A DNA stretch of 64,000 bases, taken from NCBI RefSeq assembly GCF_904424705.1, contig NZ_CAJGBF010000003.1, forward strand, positions 1-64,000. Direction: 5' to 3'. The stretch comes from Rossellomorea arthrocnemi (GTDB taxonomy: Bacteria; Bacillota; Bacilli; Bacillales; Bacillaceae_B). This document shows, piece by piece, positions 7,758 through 21,000 of this stretch. The notes under the pieces are model-generated. The model searched no databases and had not been told where the DNA came from. It worked only from the letters and a program-made list of their open reading frames with translations. The stretch's first letter is position 1, and every line of letters starts with the position of its first letter. The position numbers and the translations under genes are program-made.

Positions 7758-10529
7758 ATGGAATATAAAGATACATTATTGATGCCAAAAACGGAATTCC
7801 CGATGAGGGGAAATTTACCGAAGCGCGAACCGGATACACAGAAAAAATGGGAAGAAATGAACATTTATCAAAAAGTGCAGGAAAGAACGAGTGATCGTCC
7901 TTTATTTGTTCTTCACGATGGACCTCCATATGCCAATGGAAATATCCATATGGGTCACGCATTAAATAAAATTCTTAAAGATTTTATCGTCCGCTACAAG
8001 TCTATGAGCGGCTTTCATGCACCATATGTTCCGGGTTGGGATACTCATGGTTTACCGATTGAGCAGGCGTTGACGAACAAAGGCGTCAAGCGAAAAGAGA
8101 TGACGATTGCAGAGTTCCGTAAACTATGTGAGGAGTACGCATATGAGCAAGTTGAAAACCAGCGTACTCAGTTCAAGCAATTAGGGGTACGAGGTGATTG
8201 GGAAAATCCTTACATCACGTTAAAACCTGAATATGAAGCCCAGCAGATCAAAGTGTTCGGTGATATGGCGAAAAAGGGTTATATCTATAAAGGGAAGAAG
8301 CCTGTATATTGGTCACCATCAAGTGAATCAGCCCTCGCAGAAGCTGAGATTGAGTATCAAGATAAGCGTTCTCCATCCATTTATGTTGGATTTGGCGTTA
8401 CAGATGGAAAAGGGGTCCTTGAAGAAGGCACCCAACTCGTGATCTGGACAACGACACCTTGGACAATTCCTGCCAACCTTGGAATTGCCTTGCACGCAGA
8501 TTTAAGTTATGTCGTTGTAAACGTAAAAGAAAACAGCTATGTCGTAGCAGAAGATTTACTTGAAGATGTCGCCGAGAATCTAGAATGGGAAAGCTATTCT
8601 ATCATCCATAAGGTAAAAGGTGCAGAGCTTGAGCATATCGTTGCGAAACACCCACTGTACGATCGTGACTCTCTTGTAGTACTTGGTGAACATGTTACGA
8701 CTGATTCAGGAACTGGTTGTGTTCATACAGCACCTGGGCATGGTGAAGATGACTTCCTTGTTGGAAAGAAATACGGCCTGGATGTATTGTGTCCGGTCGA
8801 CGACAAAGGGGTTATGACATCCGAAGCTCCCGGGTTTGAAGGGCTATTCTACGATAAGGCCAACAAACCGATTACAGAGAAGCTTCAGGAAGCAGGGGCA
8901 CTTCTGAAATTAAACTTTATCACTCACTCCTATCCACATGACTGGCGTACGAAAAAACCGGTTATTTTTAGGGCAACGGCACAATGGTTTGCTTCCATTG
9001 ATAAATTCCGTAATGAATTACTTCAAGCGGTTAATGATACGAAATGGGTTCCCGCATGGGGAGAAACCCGTCTTTACAATATGGTCAGAGACCGTGGAGA
9101 CTGGTGTATCTCTCGTCAACGCGCATGGGGAGTGCCGATCCCGGTATTTTATGCTGAAAACGGTCAGGAAATCATCACAGATGAAACGATCGAGCATGTA
9201 TCCAAACTCTTCCGTGAACAAGGTTCAAATATCTGGTTCGAGAAAGAAGCCAAGGATCTGCTACCGGAAGGTTTCTCTCATGAAGGAAGTCCGAATGGCC
9301 AATTCACGAAAGAACAGGATATCATGGACGTTTGGTTTGATTCAGGTTCTTCACACCAGGCGGTTCTTGAGGAAAGAAACGACTTACAGCGTCCGGCAGA
9401 CCTATACTTAGAAGGATCTGACCAATACCGCGGATGGTTCAACTCCTCATTGACGACTGGTGTAGCCGTAACGGGTAAGGCTCCATATAAAGGTGTCCTT
9501 AGTCATGGGTTCGCTCTTGATGGTGATGGAAGAAAAATGAGTAAATCACTGGGCAATGTAGTGGTACCAGAAAAAGTCATGAAGCAGCTTGGGGCCGATA
9601 TCCTTCGACTTTGGGTAGCGTCAGTTGATTATCAAGCAGATGTTCGTGTATCAGACCCAATCTTGAAGCAGGTGGCTGAAGTATATCGTAAGATCCGCAA
9701 CACCTACCGTTTCTTATTAGGGAACCTTTCTGACTTTGATCCAAGTGCAAATGCGGTAGCTTTTGATCAATTAAGAGAAGTGGACCAATTTATGCTCGTG
9801 AAACTGAATGATCTTGTAGATAATGTGAAAAACTCATATGATAAGTATGAATTTGCAAGTATCTATCACGCGGTCAACAACTTCTGTACATTAGATTTAA
9901 GTTCGTTTTACCTTGATTTTGCGAAGGATGTTCTTTATATTGAGTCTGAAGATCATTACGAACGTCGTGCGATTCAGACCGTATTATATGAATGCTTGTT
10001 GACCATTACAAAACTGATGTCACCGATCCTATCTCATACTGCTGATGAAGTTTGGGCCTATATCCCGGGTGCTCAGGGCGAAAGTGTTCAACTAACTGAT
10101 ATGCCAGAGGTACAGCACTTTTCAAATGCAGATGAATTGAAGAAAAAATGGAATACATTCTTAGAATTAAGAGACGATGTATTAAAAGCCCTTGAGGAAG
10201 CGCGAAACCAGAAGATGATTGGTAAATCATTGACGGCAAAGGTAACACTTTACGTAAATGATGATACAAAAATCTTACTCGACTCCATCAAAGAAGACTT
10301 AAAACAATTATTCATTGTATCTGCCTTTGAAATTGGTGGAGCGGTGAACGAAGCACCTGAACACGCGTTAAGCCTAGGTGAAAACAATATTGTCGTCGAG
10401 AAAGCAAAAGGTGAAACCTGTGACCGCTGTTGGATTGTCACAACAACAGTAGGCGAAGACAAAGATCATCCAACCCTTTGCACACGCTGTGCGACTGTTG
10501 TGAAAGAAAACTATTCTCACCTGACATAA
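7758..10529 (+). CDS. ileS: Isoleucyl-tRNA synthetase
   Basis: Class I aminoacyl-tRNA synthetase that charges tRNA-Ile and edits misactivated valine. The 923-residue chain carries the HIGH signature as HMGH (about residue 64), a connective editing domain (about 190-400; [22 protein letters not shown]), KMSKS at about 593, an anticodon-binding helical domain (about 680-850) and a C-terminal zinc knuckle (CDRC near 888, CTRC near 908). It belongs to the bacterial, mupirocin-sensitive type by its short form and the zinc knuckle. Expression is governed by the T-box just upstream. AGGAGGAAG precedes the ATG. Confidence 0.98.
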   Translation: MEYKDTLLMPKTEFPMRGNLPKREPDTQKKWEEMNIYQKVQERTSDRPLFVLHDGPPYANGNIHMGHALNKILKDFIVRYKSMSGFHAPYVPGWDTHGLPIEQALTNKGVKRKEMTIAEFRKLCEEYAYEQVENQRTQFKQLGVRGDWENPYITLKPEYEAQQIKVFGDMAKKGYIYKGKKPVYWSPSSESALAEAEIEYQDKRSPSIYVGFGVTDGKGVLEEGTQLVIWTTTPWTIPANLGIALHADLSYVVVNVKENSYVVAEDLLEDVAENLEWESYSIIHKVKGAELEHIVAKHPLYDRDSLVVLGEHVTTDSGTGCVHTAPGHGEDDFLVGKKYGLDVLCPVDDKGVMTSEAPGFEGLFYDKANKPITEKLQEAGALLKLNFITHSYPHDWRTKKPVIFRATAQWFASIDKFRNELLQAVNDTKWVPAWGETRLYNMVRDRGDWCISRQRAWGVPIPVFYAENGQEIITDETIEHVSKLFREQGSNIWFEKEAKDLLPEGFSHEGSPNGQFTKEQDIMDVWFDSGSSHQAVLEERNDLQRPADLYLEGSDQYRGWFNSSLTTGVAVTGKAPYKGVLSHGFALDGDGRKMSKSLGNVVVPEKVMKQLGADILRLWVASVDYQADVRVSDPILKQVAEVYRKIRNTYRFLLGNLSDFDPSANAVAFDQLREVDQFMLVKLNDLVDNVKNSYDKYEFASIYHAVNNFCTLDLSSFYLDFAKDVLYIESEDHYERRAIQTVLYECLLTITKLMSPILSHTADEVWAYIPGAQGESVQLTDMPEVQHFSNADELKKKWNTFLELRDDVLKALEEARNQKMIGKSLTAKVTLYVNDDTKILLDSIKEDLKQLFIVSAFEIGGAVNEAPEHALSLGENNIVVEKAKGETCDRCWIVTTTVGEDKDHPTLCTRCATVVKENYSHLT

Positions 10530-10539
10530 TGTAAACATT

Positions 10540-10580
10540 AAGGGTGGCCTGTAAATTGACAGGTCACCCTTATTTTTATT
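10540..10580 (+). terminator. Rho-independent terminator after ileS
   Basis: A 13-bp stem, 10540-10552 with 10559-10571 (one G-T pair), then TATTTTTATTTT. Confidence 0.88.
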
Positions 10581-10642
10581 TTATACTCAACCTTTCAAAT
10601 TCCATAATTGCTATATCTTGCAACACAAGATTCAGGGTATTT

Positions 10643-10663
10643 CCTCCATACTATAAATGGAGG
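10643..10663 (+). promoter_or_regulatory. Inverted repeat occluding the ylyA ribosome site
   Basis: CCTCCAT (10643-10649) and ATGGAGG (10657-10663) can pair and would bury the Shine-Dalgarno of ylyA. CATACTA at 10647-10653 matches a sigma-G type -10, so part of the repeat could instead be promoter DNA; I see no convincing -35. Confidence 0.45.
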
Positions 10664-10671
10664 GATAAAAG

Positions 10672-10953
10672 ATGACATATGACCGATACACATCCATTGT
10701 TCAAGAGCTGATAACATCCTTGAAGGAGCTTGAGGCAAGTCAATCTCAACATCCTTTAATCCAACAGTATATAAACGAAGAAATTTCTGAGGTGAAACAA
10801 GCACTGTCACGTGTTCGTGATAATCAATACGGATACTGTGAGATGAGCGGGGAAGAAATCCCATTCGATTACATGTTGATGAATCCTACCTGCACCACGA
10901 TTGACGATGCATTGGAATGGAGAAAATTTGGGAAGATCTCATCATATTCGTAG
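10672..10953 (+). CDS. ylyA: DksA/TraR-like regulator YlyA
   Basis: A 93-residue protein with an N-terminal helical region (1-45) and a C-terminal region resembling the DksA/TraR C4 zinc finger (about 58-85; YGYCEMSGEEIP, MNPTC). Only two of the four expected cysteines are present. In B. subtilis YlyA binds RNA polymerase in the developing spore and tunes sigma-G-dependent genes affecting germination. Its position between ileS and lspA is conserved. GGAGGG lies just upstream of the ATG. It appears shorter than the B. subtilis protein. Function is inferred from synteny and fold. Confidence 0.75.
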   Translation: MTYDRYTSIVQELITSLKELEASQSQHPLIQQYINEEISEVKQALSRVRDNQYGYCEMSGEEIPFDYMLMNPTCTTIDDALEWRKFGKISSYS

Positions 10954-11013
10954 ATTTTTCACTCCGCTTTCCATTGTTCTTCTCCAGTTAAAGTGTCTTT
11001 ATTTCCCCATTTA

Positions 11014-11022
11014 TGCTAAAAT
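11014..11022 (+). promoter_or_regulatory. Possible extended -10 promoter of lspA
   Basis: TGCTAAAAT is an extended -10 element placed 40 bases before lspA. No good -35 is visible. Confidence 0.3.
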
Positions 11023-11061
11023 GCAAAGGTAATCATTTAACGATGTTCGGAGGTTGCCTTT

Positions 11062-11556
11062 GTGTATTATTATTTAGTGGCTTTGGTTGTAATTGGATTA
11101 GATCAATTAACAAAATGGTTGGTTGTAAGAAGAATGACCGAGGGAGAAAGCATATCGATCATTGACAATGTCTTTTATCTTACTTCTCATCGGAATCAAG
11201 GTGCAGCATGGGGAATACTCCAAGGACAAATGTGGTTTTTTTACATTATTACATTAGTAGTGATTGTAGGTATCGTGTATTATATGCAAGTCCATGCAAA
11301 GGGGCATTCATTGTTTAGTTTAAGTCTTGCTTTCATGCTAGGCGGTGCAATTGGAAACTTTATTGACCGTGTCTTCAGAAAAGAAGTGGTCGATTTCTTG
11401 AATACATACATCTTTTCCTATGATTTCCCGATTTTTAATATTGCCGATGCATCATTAACCATTGGAGTAGCACTCTTACTAATTTATATGTATTTAGACG
11501 AACGAAAAGCAAAGAAGGAGAACAAAAATGGAAGTAATTCAGCACAACATACGTGA
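11062..11556 (+). CDS. lspA: Prolipoprotein signal peptidase (signal peptidase II)
   Basis: Polytopic aspartyl protease that removes the signal peptide from diacylglyceryl-modified lipoproteins. There are four hydrophobic segments in 164 residues. Conserved motifs are GLDQLTKW (residue about 12), [10 protein letters not shown] (about 43-52), [10 protein letters not shown] (about 94-103, first catalytic Asp) and [11 protein letters not shown] (about 122-132, second catalytic Asp). It starts at GTG 11062 with CGGAGGTT upstream. Its 3' end overlaps rluD by 29 bases, so the two are co-translated. A highly charged C-terminus ([11 protein letters not shown]) is cytoplasmic. Confidence 0.97.
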   Translation: MYYYLVALVVIGLDQLTKWLVVRRMTEGESISIIDNVFYLTSHRNQGAAWGILQGQMWFFYIITLVVIVGIVYYMQVHAKGHSLFSLSLAFMLGGAIGNFIDRVFRKEVVDFLNTYIFSYDFPIFNIADASLTIGVALLLIYMYLDERKAKKENKNGSNSAQHT

Positions 11557-12439
11557 GGAAAACCAGGGAGAACGAATTGATAAGGTCATAAGTCAGTTGA
11601 ATAAGGAATGGTCCCGCTCCCAGGTACAACAATGGATCAAAGATGGTCATATCAAAGTTAATGAAGAAATGGTCAAACCTAACTTCAAATGTCCTTTGAA
11701 TGCAGTCATCACGGTATCGATCCCGGAACCGGAAGAATTGGACGTAGAGCCTGAGGATCTGAATCTGGACATTGCATATGAAGATACAGATGTCATTGTC
11801 GTGAATAAGCCGAAAGGAATGGTTGTTCACCCAGCCCCGGGGCATTATTCAGGGACGATGGTGAATGGCTTGATGCATCATTGCAAAGACCTCTCAGGCA
11901 TTAATGGAGTTCTAAGACCCGGTATCGTTCATCGGATTGATAAGGACACTTCTGGACTACTGATGGTTGCGAAAAATGATTTGGCTCATGAGCATTTGGT
12001 CAACCAGCTTGTTGCAAAGTCCGTTACAAGAAAATATACTGCCATCGTACACGGCCTTATTCCCCATGAATACGGTACGATCGATGCTCCAATAGGCAGA
12101 GACCCTAAAGACCGCCAAAGTATGGCAGTTGTGGATAATGGTAAACAAGCGGTCACTCATTTCAAAGTATTAGACCGATATAAAGATTTCACACTGGTTG
12201 AATGTGAATTGGAAACAGGAAGAACCCATCAAATTCGTGTGCATATGAAATACATCGGCTTCCCGCTTGCGGGGGATCCGAAATATGGTCCACGTAAAAC
12301 GTTGAGTATTGAAGGGCAGGCCCTACATGCCGGATTACTGGGTTTTATTCATCCAAGAACGGAAGAATACATGGAGTTTCATGCGGAGCTACCAGAGGAA
12401 TTTACGAAATTGATCAAGCATCTTGAAAATAATCGTTGA
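11528..12439 (+). CDS. rluD: RluD-family 23S rRNA pseudouridine synthase (YlyB)
   Basis: Converts uridines to pseudouridine in large-subunit rRNA. The 303-residue protein has an N-terminal S4 RNA-binding domain (about 15-75; [18 protein letters not shown]) and an RluA/RluD catalytic domain with HRIDKDTSG near residues 135-143, whose Asp is the nucleophile, plus the C-terminal [10 protein letters not shown]. The start ATG is inside lspA, preceded by AAGGAG. Its stop codon overlaps the -35 of the pyr operon promoter. Which uridines are modified in this lineage is not certain. Confidence 0.92.
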   Translation: MEVIQHNIREENQGERIDKVISQLNKEWSRSQVQQWIKDGHIKVNEEMVKPNFKCPLNAVITVSIPEPEELDVEPEDLNLDIAYEDTDVIVVNKPKGMVVHPAPGHYSGTMVNGLMHHCKDLSGINGVLRPGIVHRIDKDTSGLLMVAKNDLAHEHLVNQLVAKSVTRKYTAIVHGLIPHEYGTIDAPIGRDPKDRQSMAVVDNGKQAVTHFKVLDRYKDFTLVECELETGRTHQIRVHMKYIGFPLAGDPKYGPRKTLSIEGQALHAGLLGFIHPRTEEYMEFHAELPEEFTKLIKHLENNR

Positions 12440-12464
12440 CAAATTTCGACTTGACCATTATGAT
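12436..12464 (+). promoter_or_regulatory. Sigma-A promoter of the pyr operon
   Basis: TTGACA (12436-12441), a 17-base spacer and TATGAT (12459-12464). The -35 overlaps the rluD stop codon. Transcription should begin near 12471, ahead of the first attenuator. Confidence 0.85.
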
Positions 12465-12494
12465 GTAAGTAATTGAATAAGTAACCTTTAATAC

Positions 12495-12602
12495 GGTCCC
12501 GTGAGGCTGAGAAGGAGCAGTGTACGACCAAATAACTTTGGCGTGCAATTAGACTTTAACGATAAGTGTGCCCTCTCATCTCTACGGTGAGAGGGATTTT
12601 TT
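12495..12602 (+). promoter_or_regulatory. PyrR-dependent attenuator 1 (pyrR leader)
   Basis: The PyrR-binding anti-antiterminator core, GTCCCGTGAGGCT followed by AGAAGG, lies at 12496-12516. The terminator pairs CCCTCTCA (12571-12578) with TGAGAGGG (12588-12595) before a T-run. PyrR with UMP stabilises the binding hairpin, favouring termination when pyrimidines are abundant. Confidence 0.93.
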
Positions 12603-12614
12603 ATTAAATAATAA

Positions 12615-13178
<564 letters not shown>

Positions 13179-13196
13179 CTGAAGTCCTTTTAAGAG

Positions 13197-13292
13197 CGGT
13201 CCAGTGAGGCTGACAAAGGATGGGAACGAAGGTAGTAATCAGGCCTTCTTGTACCCTCTTTGTGCCCTCTTTAGGACAAAGAGGGTTTTTTT
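13197..13292 (+). promoter_or_regulatory. PyrR-dependent attenuator 2 (pyrR-pyrP intergenic)
   Basis: The binding core CGGTCCAGTGAGGCT sits at 13197-13211, followed by AAAGG. The terminator pairs CCCTCTTT (13265-13272) with AAAGAGGG (13278-13285) before a run of seven T. A second CCCTCTTTGT at 13254-13263 offers an alternative 5' arm, likely part of the antiterminator exchange. Confidence 0.92.
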
Positions 13293-13319
13293 ACGGGTAA
13301 ATTTGAGGAGGAAACACAC

Positions 13320-14651
13320 ATGAATCAAAATCAACAAGTCGTATTGGACGTAGAAGAAGTACCTAATATAGGAAAATGGATCACACTCAGCATACAGCAT
13401 TTATTCGCCATGTTCGGGGCAACGGTACTCGTTCCATTCCTCGTCGGATTAAGCCCGGGGGTTGCCTTGATCTCAAGCGGATTAGGAACACTTGCCTATC
13501 TGCTGATCACAAAGGGAAGGATTCCGGCATATTTAGGATCCTCATTCGCATTCATCGCACCCATCTTAGCCGCGAAGAGCCTGGGAGGCCCGGAAGCCGC
13601 CATGATGGGCAGCTTCCTCGCAGGAATTGTTTACGGGATCGTCGCGTTACTCATCTCAAAGCTTGGATTGAAATGGTTGATTAGAATTTTGCCTCCGGTT
13701 GTTGTAGGACCTGTTATCATGGTGATTGGACTTGGTCTTGCCGGAACGGCTGTCAATATGGCCATGTATGAAAATCCAGGAGCAGAACAATTGGTTTACA
13801 GTAACACACACTTCATGGTTGCACTTGCCACATTGGCGATAACGGTCATCTGCTCGATTTACTTTAAGGGATTTCTCGGAATGGTGCCGATCCTTGCCGG
13901 AATCATCGGTGGATATGTCATCGCGGTGTTCGCAGGGCTGGTGGATTTTCAGAAGGTAATTGATGCACCTCTCTTCCAAATGCCTGACTTCTTTGTACCT
14001 TTTATTGACTACACGCCAAGCTTCTCTTGGGAAATCGTGTCCATCATGGTTCCGGTTGCCCTTGTGACACTGGCAGAGCACACAGGGGATCAGATGGTGT
14101 TAAGTAAAGTAGTAGGACGAAATTTCATTGAAAAGCCAGGCCTTCACCGCTCCATTCTTGGAGACGGAGTAGCGACTGTGATCGCATCCTTCCTTGGTGG
14201 GCCGCCTAATACAACATACGGTGAAAACATTGGGGTTCTGGCCATTACACGGGTGTTCAGCGTGTTCGTCATCGGTGGAGCGGCGGTCCTGGCTATTATG
14301 TTCGGGTTTGTCGGAAAAATTACAGCATTGATCGGCTCGATTCCCTCGGCAGTCATGGGTGGCGTGTCCATCCTTCTGTTCGGAATCATCGCTTCAAGCG
14401 GACTGCGCATGCTGATCGATAATAAAGTAGACTTAGGCAACAAGCGGAACTTAGTCATCTCAAGTGTCATCCTTGTGATAGGAGTGGGTGGGGCATTTGT
14501 AAAAATAAATGAGAATGTATCCTTATCCGGAATGGCTCTTGCTGCAATTGTAGGGGTGTTCCTGAACCTGGTTTTACCAGGAAGGAAAGAAAGTGAAGGA
14601 GAAAACAATTTATTCGAAGAAGAAAATACAAAGCAACATGATGTTGCATAG
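13320..14651 (+). CDS. pyrP: Uracil permease PyrP
   Basis: NCS2/NAT-family proton symporter for uracil import. The 443 residues contain about 12-14 hydrophobic segments, with the NAT signature region near residues 285-300 (GGPPNTTYGENIG) and SSFAFIAP in the first repeat. A charged cytoplasmic tail (GRKESEGENNLFEEEN) closes the protein. It lies between attenuators 2 and 3, so its expression falls when UMP is plentiful. ATG 13320 is preceded by GAGGAGG. Confidence 0.96.
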   Translation: MNQNQQVVLDVEEVPNIGKWITLSIQHLFAMFGATVLVPFLVGLSPGVALISSGLGTLAYLLITKGRIPAYLGSSFAFIAPILAAKSLGGPEAAMMGSFLAGIVYGIVALLISKLGLKWLIRILPPVVVGPVIMVIGLGLAGTAVNMAMYENPGAEQLVYSNTHFMVALATLAITVICSIYFKGFLGMVPILAGIIGGYVIAVFAGLVDFQKVIDAPLFQMPDFFVPFIDYTPSFSWEIVSIMVPVALVTLAEHTGDQMVLSKVVGRNFIEKPGLHRSILGDGVATVIASFLGGPPNTTYGENIGVLAITRVFSVFVIGGAAVLAIMFGFVGKITALIGSIPSAVMGGVSILLFGIIASSGLRMLIDNKVDLGNKRNLVISSVILVIGVGGAFVKINENVSLSGMALAAIVGVFLNLVLPGRKESEGENNLFEEENTKQHDVA

Positions 14652-14667
14652 AACCACCTTTTAAAAA

Positions 14668-14781
14668 TAGTCCAGAGAGTCTAAGAAGGGTGAATTTGAA
14701 CAAGGCATTCGGGAGTTTCCGCACTGTCCCGGTTGGTATGTTCAAAAACACCCTGTCAGGAAGATGACAGGGTGTTTTTTT
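14668..14781 (+). promoter_or_regulatory. PyrR-dependent attenuator 3 (pyrP-pyrB intergenic)
   Basis: The binding core TAGTCCAGAGAGTCT lies at 14668-14682, followed by AGAAGGG. The terminator pairs 14747-14758 with 14765-14776 and ends in a T-run to 14781. It controls the eight biosynthetic genes downstream. Confidence 0.92.
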
Positions 14782-14798
14782 GAAAGAAGTGAAGATAG

Positions 14799-15689
<891 letters not shown>

Positions 15690-15704
15690 CTAGGGGGAAA
15701 TGAA

Positions 15705-16991
15705 ATGAACTGGATAATCCGTAATGCACGTATCGTGGAAAAAAATGGTGAATTAATGAATGTGGATGTCAAAGTTGAGAACAAGAAAATCACCGAAATG
15801 GGTGCAGGACTGAAAGGGACTGATCACCAGGAATTTCAAGCAGAAGGATTATTGCTTTCCCCGGGATTTGTCGATTTGCATGTCCATTTGAGAGAACCGG
15901 GAGGCGAGCATAAAGAAACGATAGAAACGGGAACAAAAGCAGCTGCAAAAGGTGGATTCACAACCATCGCCGCTATGCCGAATACAAGACCTGTACCTGA
16001 TTCAGTGGAAAACCTCCAATCTCTAAACAATAAAATCAATGAGTCATCTAACGTTAGGGTTTTGCCATATGCAGCCATTACAGAACGACAAGTCGGGAAA
16101 ACAATCAATGACTTACCTTCATTAAAGGATAATGGAGCCTTCGCCTTCACGGATGATGGAGTGGGTGTCCAATCTGCAGACGTGATGTTTGAAGCGATGA
16201 AACAAGCTGCCGGTATTAGTGCATCCATTGTTGCCCACTGTGAAGAGAATACCTTGATTTATGGAGGGGCGGTTCATGATGGAACGTTCTCTAAAGAGCA
16301 TGACCTGAAAGGCATTCCTTCCATCTGTGAAGCTGTACATATATCCAGGGACGTGCTTCTGGCTGAAGCAGCAGGAGTTCATTATCACGTCTGTCACATA
16401 TCTACGAAAGAATCTGTCAGGGTGGTCAGGGATGCAAAGAATGCTGGTATCAATGTGACGGCTGAGGTAACACCTCATCATCTTCTGCTATCCGAAGACG
16501 ATATACCCGGGCTTGACCCCAACTTCAAAATGAATCCACCTCTTAGGAGTAAAGAGGATCGACAGGCCTTAATAGAGGGACTGCTGGACGGTACTATTGA
16601 TTTTATCGCCACCGACCATGCACCGCATACAGAAGTAGAAAAGTCAGAAGGGATGCGGCTCGCTCCATTCGGAATCGTGGGCTTGGAAACTGCATTTCCG
16701 TTGCTCTATACACATTTTGTTGAAAAAGGAATCTTTACATTAAAGCAGTTAATTGACTGGATGACCATTAAACCAAGTTCAGCCTTTAATCTTCCGTATG
16801 GACTACTTGAAGTAGGAGGAGATGCTGACTTTACGCTCATTGATATAAAAGAACAAAAGGTGATTGACCCGGCAAAATTTTTATCAAAAGGGAAAAACAC
16901 GCCATTTAAAGGATGGGAGTGCAAAGGTTTTCCGAAAGCAACTTTTTACCAGGGATCTCTTGTATGGAATGAAGGAGGAGACGAACAATGA
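15705..16991 (+). CDS. pyrC: Dihydroorotase
   Basis: Amidohydrolase that closes carbamoyl-aspartate to dihydroorotate. The 428 residues follow the class I dihydroorotase pattern: metal-binding HVHLREPG near residues 60-67, the histidines in VAHCEEN (about 178) and HVCHIST (about 230), and DHAPH near 304-308. AGGGGGAA is 5' of the ATG. Its stop codon overlaps the carA start (ATGA). Confidence 0.97.
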   Translation: MNWIIRNARIVEKNGELMNVDVKVENKKITEMGAGLKGTDHQEFQAEGLLLSPGFVDLHVHLREPGGEHKETIETGTKAAAKGGFTTIAAMPNTRPVPDSVENLQSLNNKINESSNVRVLPYAAITERQVGKTINDLPSLKDNGAFAFTDDGVGVQSADVMFEAMKQAAGISASIVAHCEENTLIYGGAVHDGTFSKEHDLKGIPSICEAVHISRDVLLAEAAGVHYHVCHISTKESVRVVRDAKNAGINVTAEVTPHHLLLSEDDIPGLDPNFKMNPPLRSKEDRQALIEGLLDGTIDFIATDHAPHTEVEKSEGMRLAPFGIVGLETAFPLLYTHFVEKGIFTLKQLIDWMTIKPSSAFNLPYGLLEVGGDADFTLIDIKEQKVIDPAKFLSKGKNTPFKGWECKGFPKATFYQGSLVWNEGGDEQ

Positions 16992-18079
16992 AAAGACAAC
17001 TCATTTTAGACGATGGAACAGTTTTCGTGGGGGAAGGTTTTGGAGCAAATGAAGAAACGATTGGTGAAGTCGTATTCAATACGAGCATGACGGGCTACCA
17101 GGAGATTCTATCAGATCCTTCGTACTGCGGACAGCTTGTTACCTTGACCTATCCACTTGTAGGAAACTACGGGATAAACCGGGACGATTTTGAGTCGATT
17201 ACTCCGGCCATCAAAGCGTTCATTGTGAGAGAAGTGGCAGACTTCCCTTCTAATTGGAGAAATGAATCGACATTGGACGAATTACTAAAAGTTAAAGGTA
17301 TTCCGGGAATTTCAGATATCGACACGAGAAAGTTAACAAGGATCATCAGAAAACATGGAGCAATGAAAGGAATCATTTGTTCTGCTGAATTAGATCCACA
17401 AGACATGCTTGATAAATTGCAGGACACTCCACTCAGAAGTGATCAGGTAAAACAGGTTTCCGCGAAGACAGCCTATGCCAGCCCAGGCCGAGGCTACCGT
17501 GTGGTGTTGATGGATTTCGGAATGAAACATGGGATTCTGCGAGAATTAAATAAGCGCGATTGTGACGTGGTTGTGGTTCCTTATGATACTTCTGCGGAAG
17601 AAATCAAGCGTCTGCAGCCTGACGGGATCATGTTATCTAATGGTCCGGGGGATCCGAAAGATGTACCTGTTGCGATTGAAACGATTAAGGAGTTACTGGG
17701 TGAAATTCCCCTCTTTGGTATCTGTTTAGGGCATCAATTATTTGCTCTGGCATGTGGAGGGGACTCATTCAAAATGAAATTTGGCCATAGAGGGGCCAAC
17801 CATCCGGTTAAAGATTTGAAATCTGGAAAAGTGGCACTTACCTCACAGAACCATGGTTATGCAGTTGATGAAAAATCTTTAGCCGGATCAAGGTTACAGG
17901 TAACCCATTTGGCCATAAATGATGGAACAGTAGAAGGATTAAAGCATTTGGACTTCCCTGCCTTTACGGTACAGTATCACCCTGAAGCATCTCCGGGACC
18001 AGAGGATTCAAACTACTTATTCGATGATTTCTTACAACTTATGAAAGAGGAGAAAAGAAAGGAGCTTCAACATGCCTAA
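16988..18079 (+). CDS. carA: Carbamoyl-phosphate synthase small (glutaminase) subunit, pyrimidine-specific
   Basis: Called pyrAA in Bacillus. It hydrolyses glutamine and channels ammonia to CarB. The 363 residues have the CarA N-terminal domain (1-150; [20 protein letters not shown]) and a class I glutamine amidotransferase domain with the nucleophile in GICLGHQ near 246-252 and the His-Glu pair in [10 protein letters not shown] near 329-338. It overlaps pyrC by four bases and carB by eight, indicating coupled translation of the two subunits. Confidence 0.97.
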   Translation: MKRQLILDDGTVFVGEGFGANEETIGEVVFNTSMTGYQEILSDPSYCGQLVTLTYPLVGNYGINRDDFESITPAIKAFIVREVADFPSNWRNESTLDELLKVKGIPGISDIDTRKLTRIIRKHGAMKGIICSAELDPQDMLDKLQDTPLRSDQVKQVSAKTAYASPGRGYRVVLMDFGMKHGILRELNKRDCDVVVVPYDTSAEEIKRLQPDGIMLSNGPGDPKDVPVAIETIKELLGEIPLFGICLGHQLFALACGGDSFKMKFGHRGANHPVKDLKSGKVALTSQNHGYAVDEKSLAGSRLQVTHLAINDGTVEGLKHLDFPAFTVQYHPEASPGPEDSNYLFDDFLQLMKEEKRKELQHA

Positions 18080-21000
18080 ACGCACAGACATCAAAAGCAT
18101 CTTAGTTATCGGAAGCGGACCCATCATCATTGGACAGGCGGCAGAATTCGACTATGCGGGAACCCAAGCCTGTATCGCCTTAAAAGAGGAAGGATACCGG
18201 GTCATCCTTGTAAACTCGAATCCTGCAACGATCATGACAGACGCAGAAATGGCCGATAAAGTATATATCGAACCCCTGACACTTGAATTTGTCAGCAGGA
18301 TCATACGTAAAGAACGTCCGGATGCCCTGTTACCTACATTAGGTGGACAAACAGGATTGAATCTGGCTGTTGAACTTGCCCAATCGGGAGTTTTAGAAGA
18401 ATGCGGAGTTGAAATTCTCGGTACGAAGCTTTCTGCGATCGAGAAAGCGGAAGACCGTGACTTGTTCAGGAACTTGATGAATGAAATGGGAGAGCCTGTC
18501 CCGGAAAGTGAAATCATTCATTCCCTGGATGAAGCCTATCAATTTGTGAATGAAATCGGGTATCCAGTCATCGTCCGTCCCGCCTATACGTTGGGTGGAA
18601 CCGGGGGTGGAATATGCCATGATGAAGACGAATTGGTCGAGATAGTAAGCTCAGGATTGAAATATAGTCCAGTAACCCAATGTCTACTGGAGAAAAGTAT
18701 TGCAGGATTCAAGGAAATAGAATATGAGGTTATGAGAGATGCAGCTGATAACGCAATCGTGGTATGTAATATGGAAAATATCGACCCGGTCGGAATCCAT
18801 ACGGGAGATTCAATTGTTGTAGCACCAAGTCAAACCTTAAGTGACCGTGAGTATCAAATGCTGCGGAATACAAGTTTAAATATCATCCGTGAGTTAGGAA
18901 TCGAAGGAGGTTGTAATGTTCAGCTTGCACTCGATCCTGACAGCTTCCAGTATTACATTATTGAAGTAAACCCAAGGGTGAGCCGTTCATCTGCACTTGC
19001 ATCAAAAGCAACCGGCTATCCGATTGCAAAGCTTGCAGCGAAGATCGCGGTCGGCCTGACCCTGGATGAAATGATGAATCCTGTAACAGGTAAAACATAT
19101 GCATCATTCGAGCCTGCACTTGATTATGTAGTCACGAAGATCCCGAGATGGCCGTTTGATAAATTTGAAGCTGCCAAGCGTAACCTCGGTACTCAAATGA
19201 AAGCAACCGGTGAAGTCATGGCGATTGGCCGAACATTCGAAGAATCACTCCTAAAAGCAATCCGCTCCCTGGAAAGCAATACGTATCATATGGAACTAAG
19301 TGATGCCCACCAATTTACGGACGAGTGGATCGAGAAAAGGATCCGCAAAGCCGGAGATGAGCGCCTGTTCTATATCGGGGAAGCACTAAGAAGAGGAGTA
19401 ACAATTGAAACCATACATGAATGGAGTAAAATCGATCTCTTCTTCTTGTACAAGATGAATAGAATCGTAGAGTTTGAAAATGAATTATCACTAAATCCTT
19501 TCAATCTTGAACTCGGTCAAAAAGCGAAGCGCATGGGCTTTTCAGACATCACACTTGCTAAACTATGGCAGAGTGCGGAAGTAGATATTTATAACTGGAG
19601 AAAAGAAAATGAACTGATTCCTGTATATAAAATGGTAGACACTTGTGCAGCAGAGTTTGAATCAGAAACACCATACTTCTACGGCACCTATGAGGAAGAG
19701 AATGAATCCAGGATCACCGAGCAGGAAAGTGTCATCGTACTTGGTTCTGGCCCTATCAGGATCGGTCAGGGAGTTGAGTTTGATTATGCGACCGTACACT
19801 CAGTATGGGCTATTAAAGAAGCGGGTTATGAAGCGATCATCGTGAATAATAACCCGGAAACCGTCTCGACTGACTTCAGTATTTCGGATAAATTATACTT
19901 CGAGCCTCTGACTGTAGAAGATGTGATGCACATCATCGATCTCGAAAAGCCGAAGGGAGTCGTCGTTCAGTTTGGTGGTCAGACCGCTATCAATCTTGCA
20001 GATGAGCTTGTAAGACGGGGAGTGACGATTCTAGGTACATCACTTGAGGACCTGGACCGTGCAGAGAACCGGGATAAATTCGAGCATACATTGAATGAAC
20101 TCGGCGTTCCGCAACCAGAAGGGAAAACAGCAGTTTCGGTGGAAGGTGCGATTGAAATAGCCAAAAGCATCGGCTATCCGGTACTGGTCAGACCTTCGTA
20201 TGTTCTCGGTGGAAGAGCGATGGAAATCGTATATCGGGAAGAAGAGCTTCTTCAATATATGGAGAACGCAGTAAAGGTCAATCCGCAACATCCAGTACTA
20301 ATCGACCGCTACTTGATCGGTAAGGAAATAGAAGTGGATGCCATCTCAGATGGTTCAGACGTCGTCATCCCTGGAATAATGGAGCATATCGAGCGTGCGG
20401 GAGTTCACTCGGGAGATTCGATTGCGGTGTATCCACCACAGCAGCTGACACCTGATCAGCAACAAACCATTGTCGATTATACGACGAGACTTGCAAAAGG
20501 ATTGAACATTGTAGGATTATTGAATATCCAATATGTCATTTCAAAAGGTGAAGTATTTGTCCTGGAAGTGAATCCGCGTTCCAGTCGGACAGTGCCATTT
20601 ATCAGTAAAATAACGAATGTGCCAATGGCGAATATCGCAACCAAGTCCATCCTGGGCATATCCCTGAAAGAGCAAGGGTACGAGTCAGGACTTGTGCCTG
20701 AAAAACAAGGTGTCTATGTGAAAGTTCCAGTCTTCTCTTTTGCCAAACTAAGACGGGTGGACATCACTTTGGGACCTGAGATGAAATCAACAGGAGAAGT
20801 GATGGGGAAAGATCAGACATTGGAAAAAGCACTTTACAAAGGAATGGTTGCAGCAGGGATGCAAATGAAAGAATATGGCTCCGTACTAATGACTGTTGCA
20901 AATAAAGACAAGGACGAGGCGGTTCATTTGGCTCAACGCTTTATCGATATCGGGTACCAAATCCTCGCAACGAAGGGTACGGCAGAGCATCTGACAAAAG

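Noticed and set aside
14144..14608. 154-codon minus-strand open frame
   Set aside because: Antisense to pyrP; low-complexity composition from the opposite strand of membrane segments.
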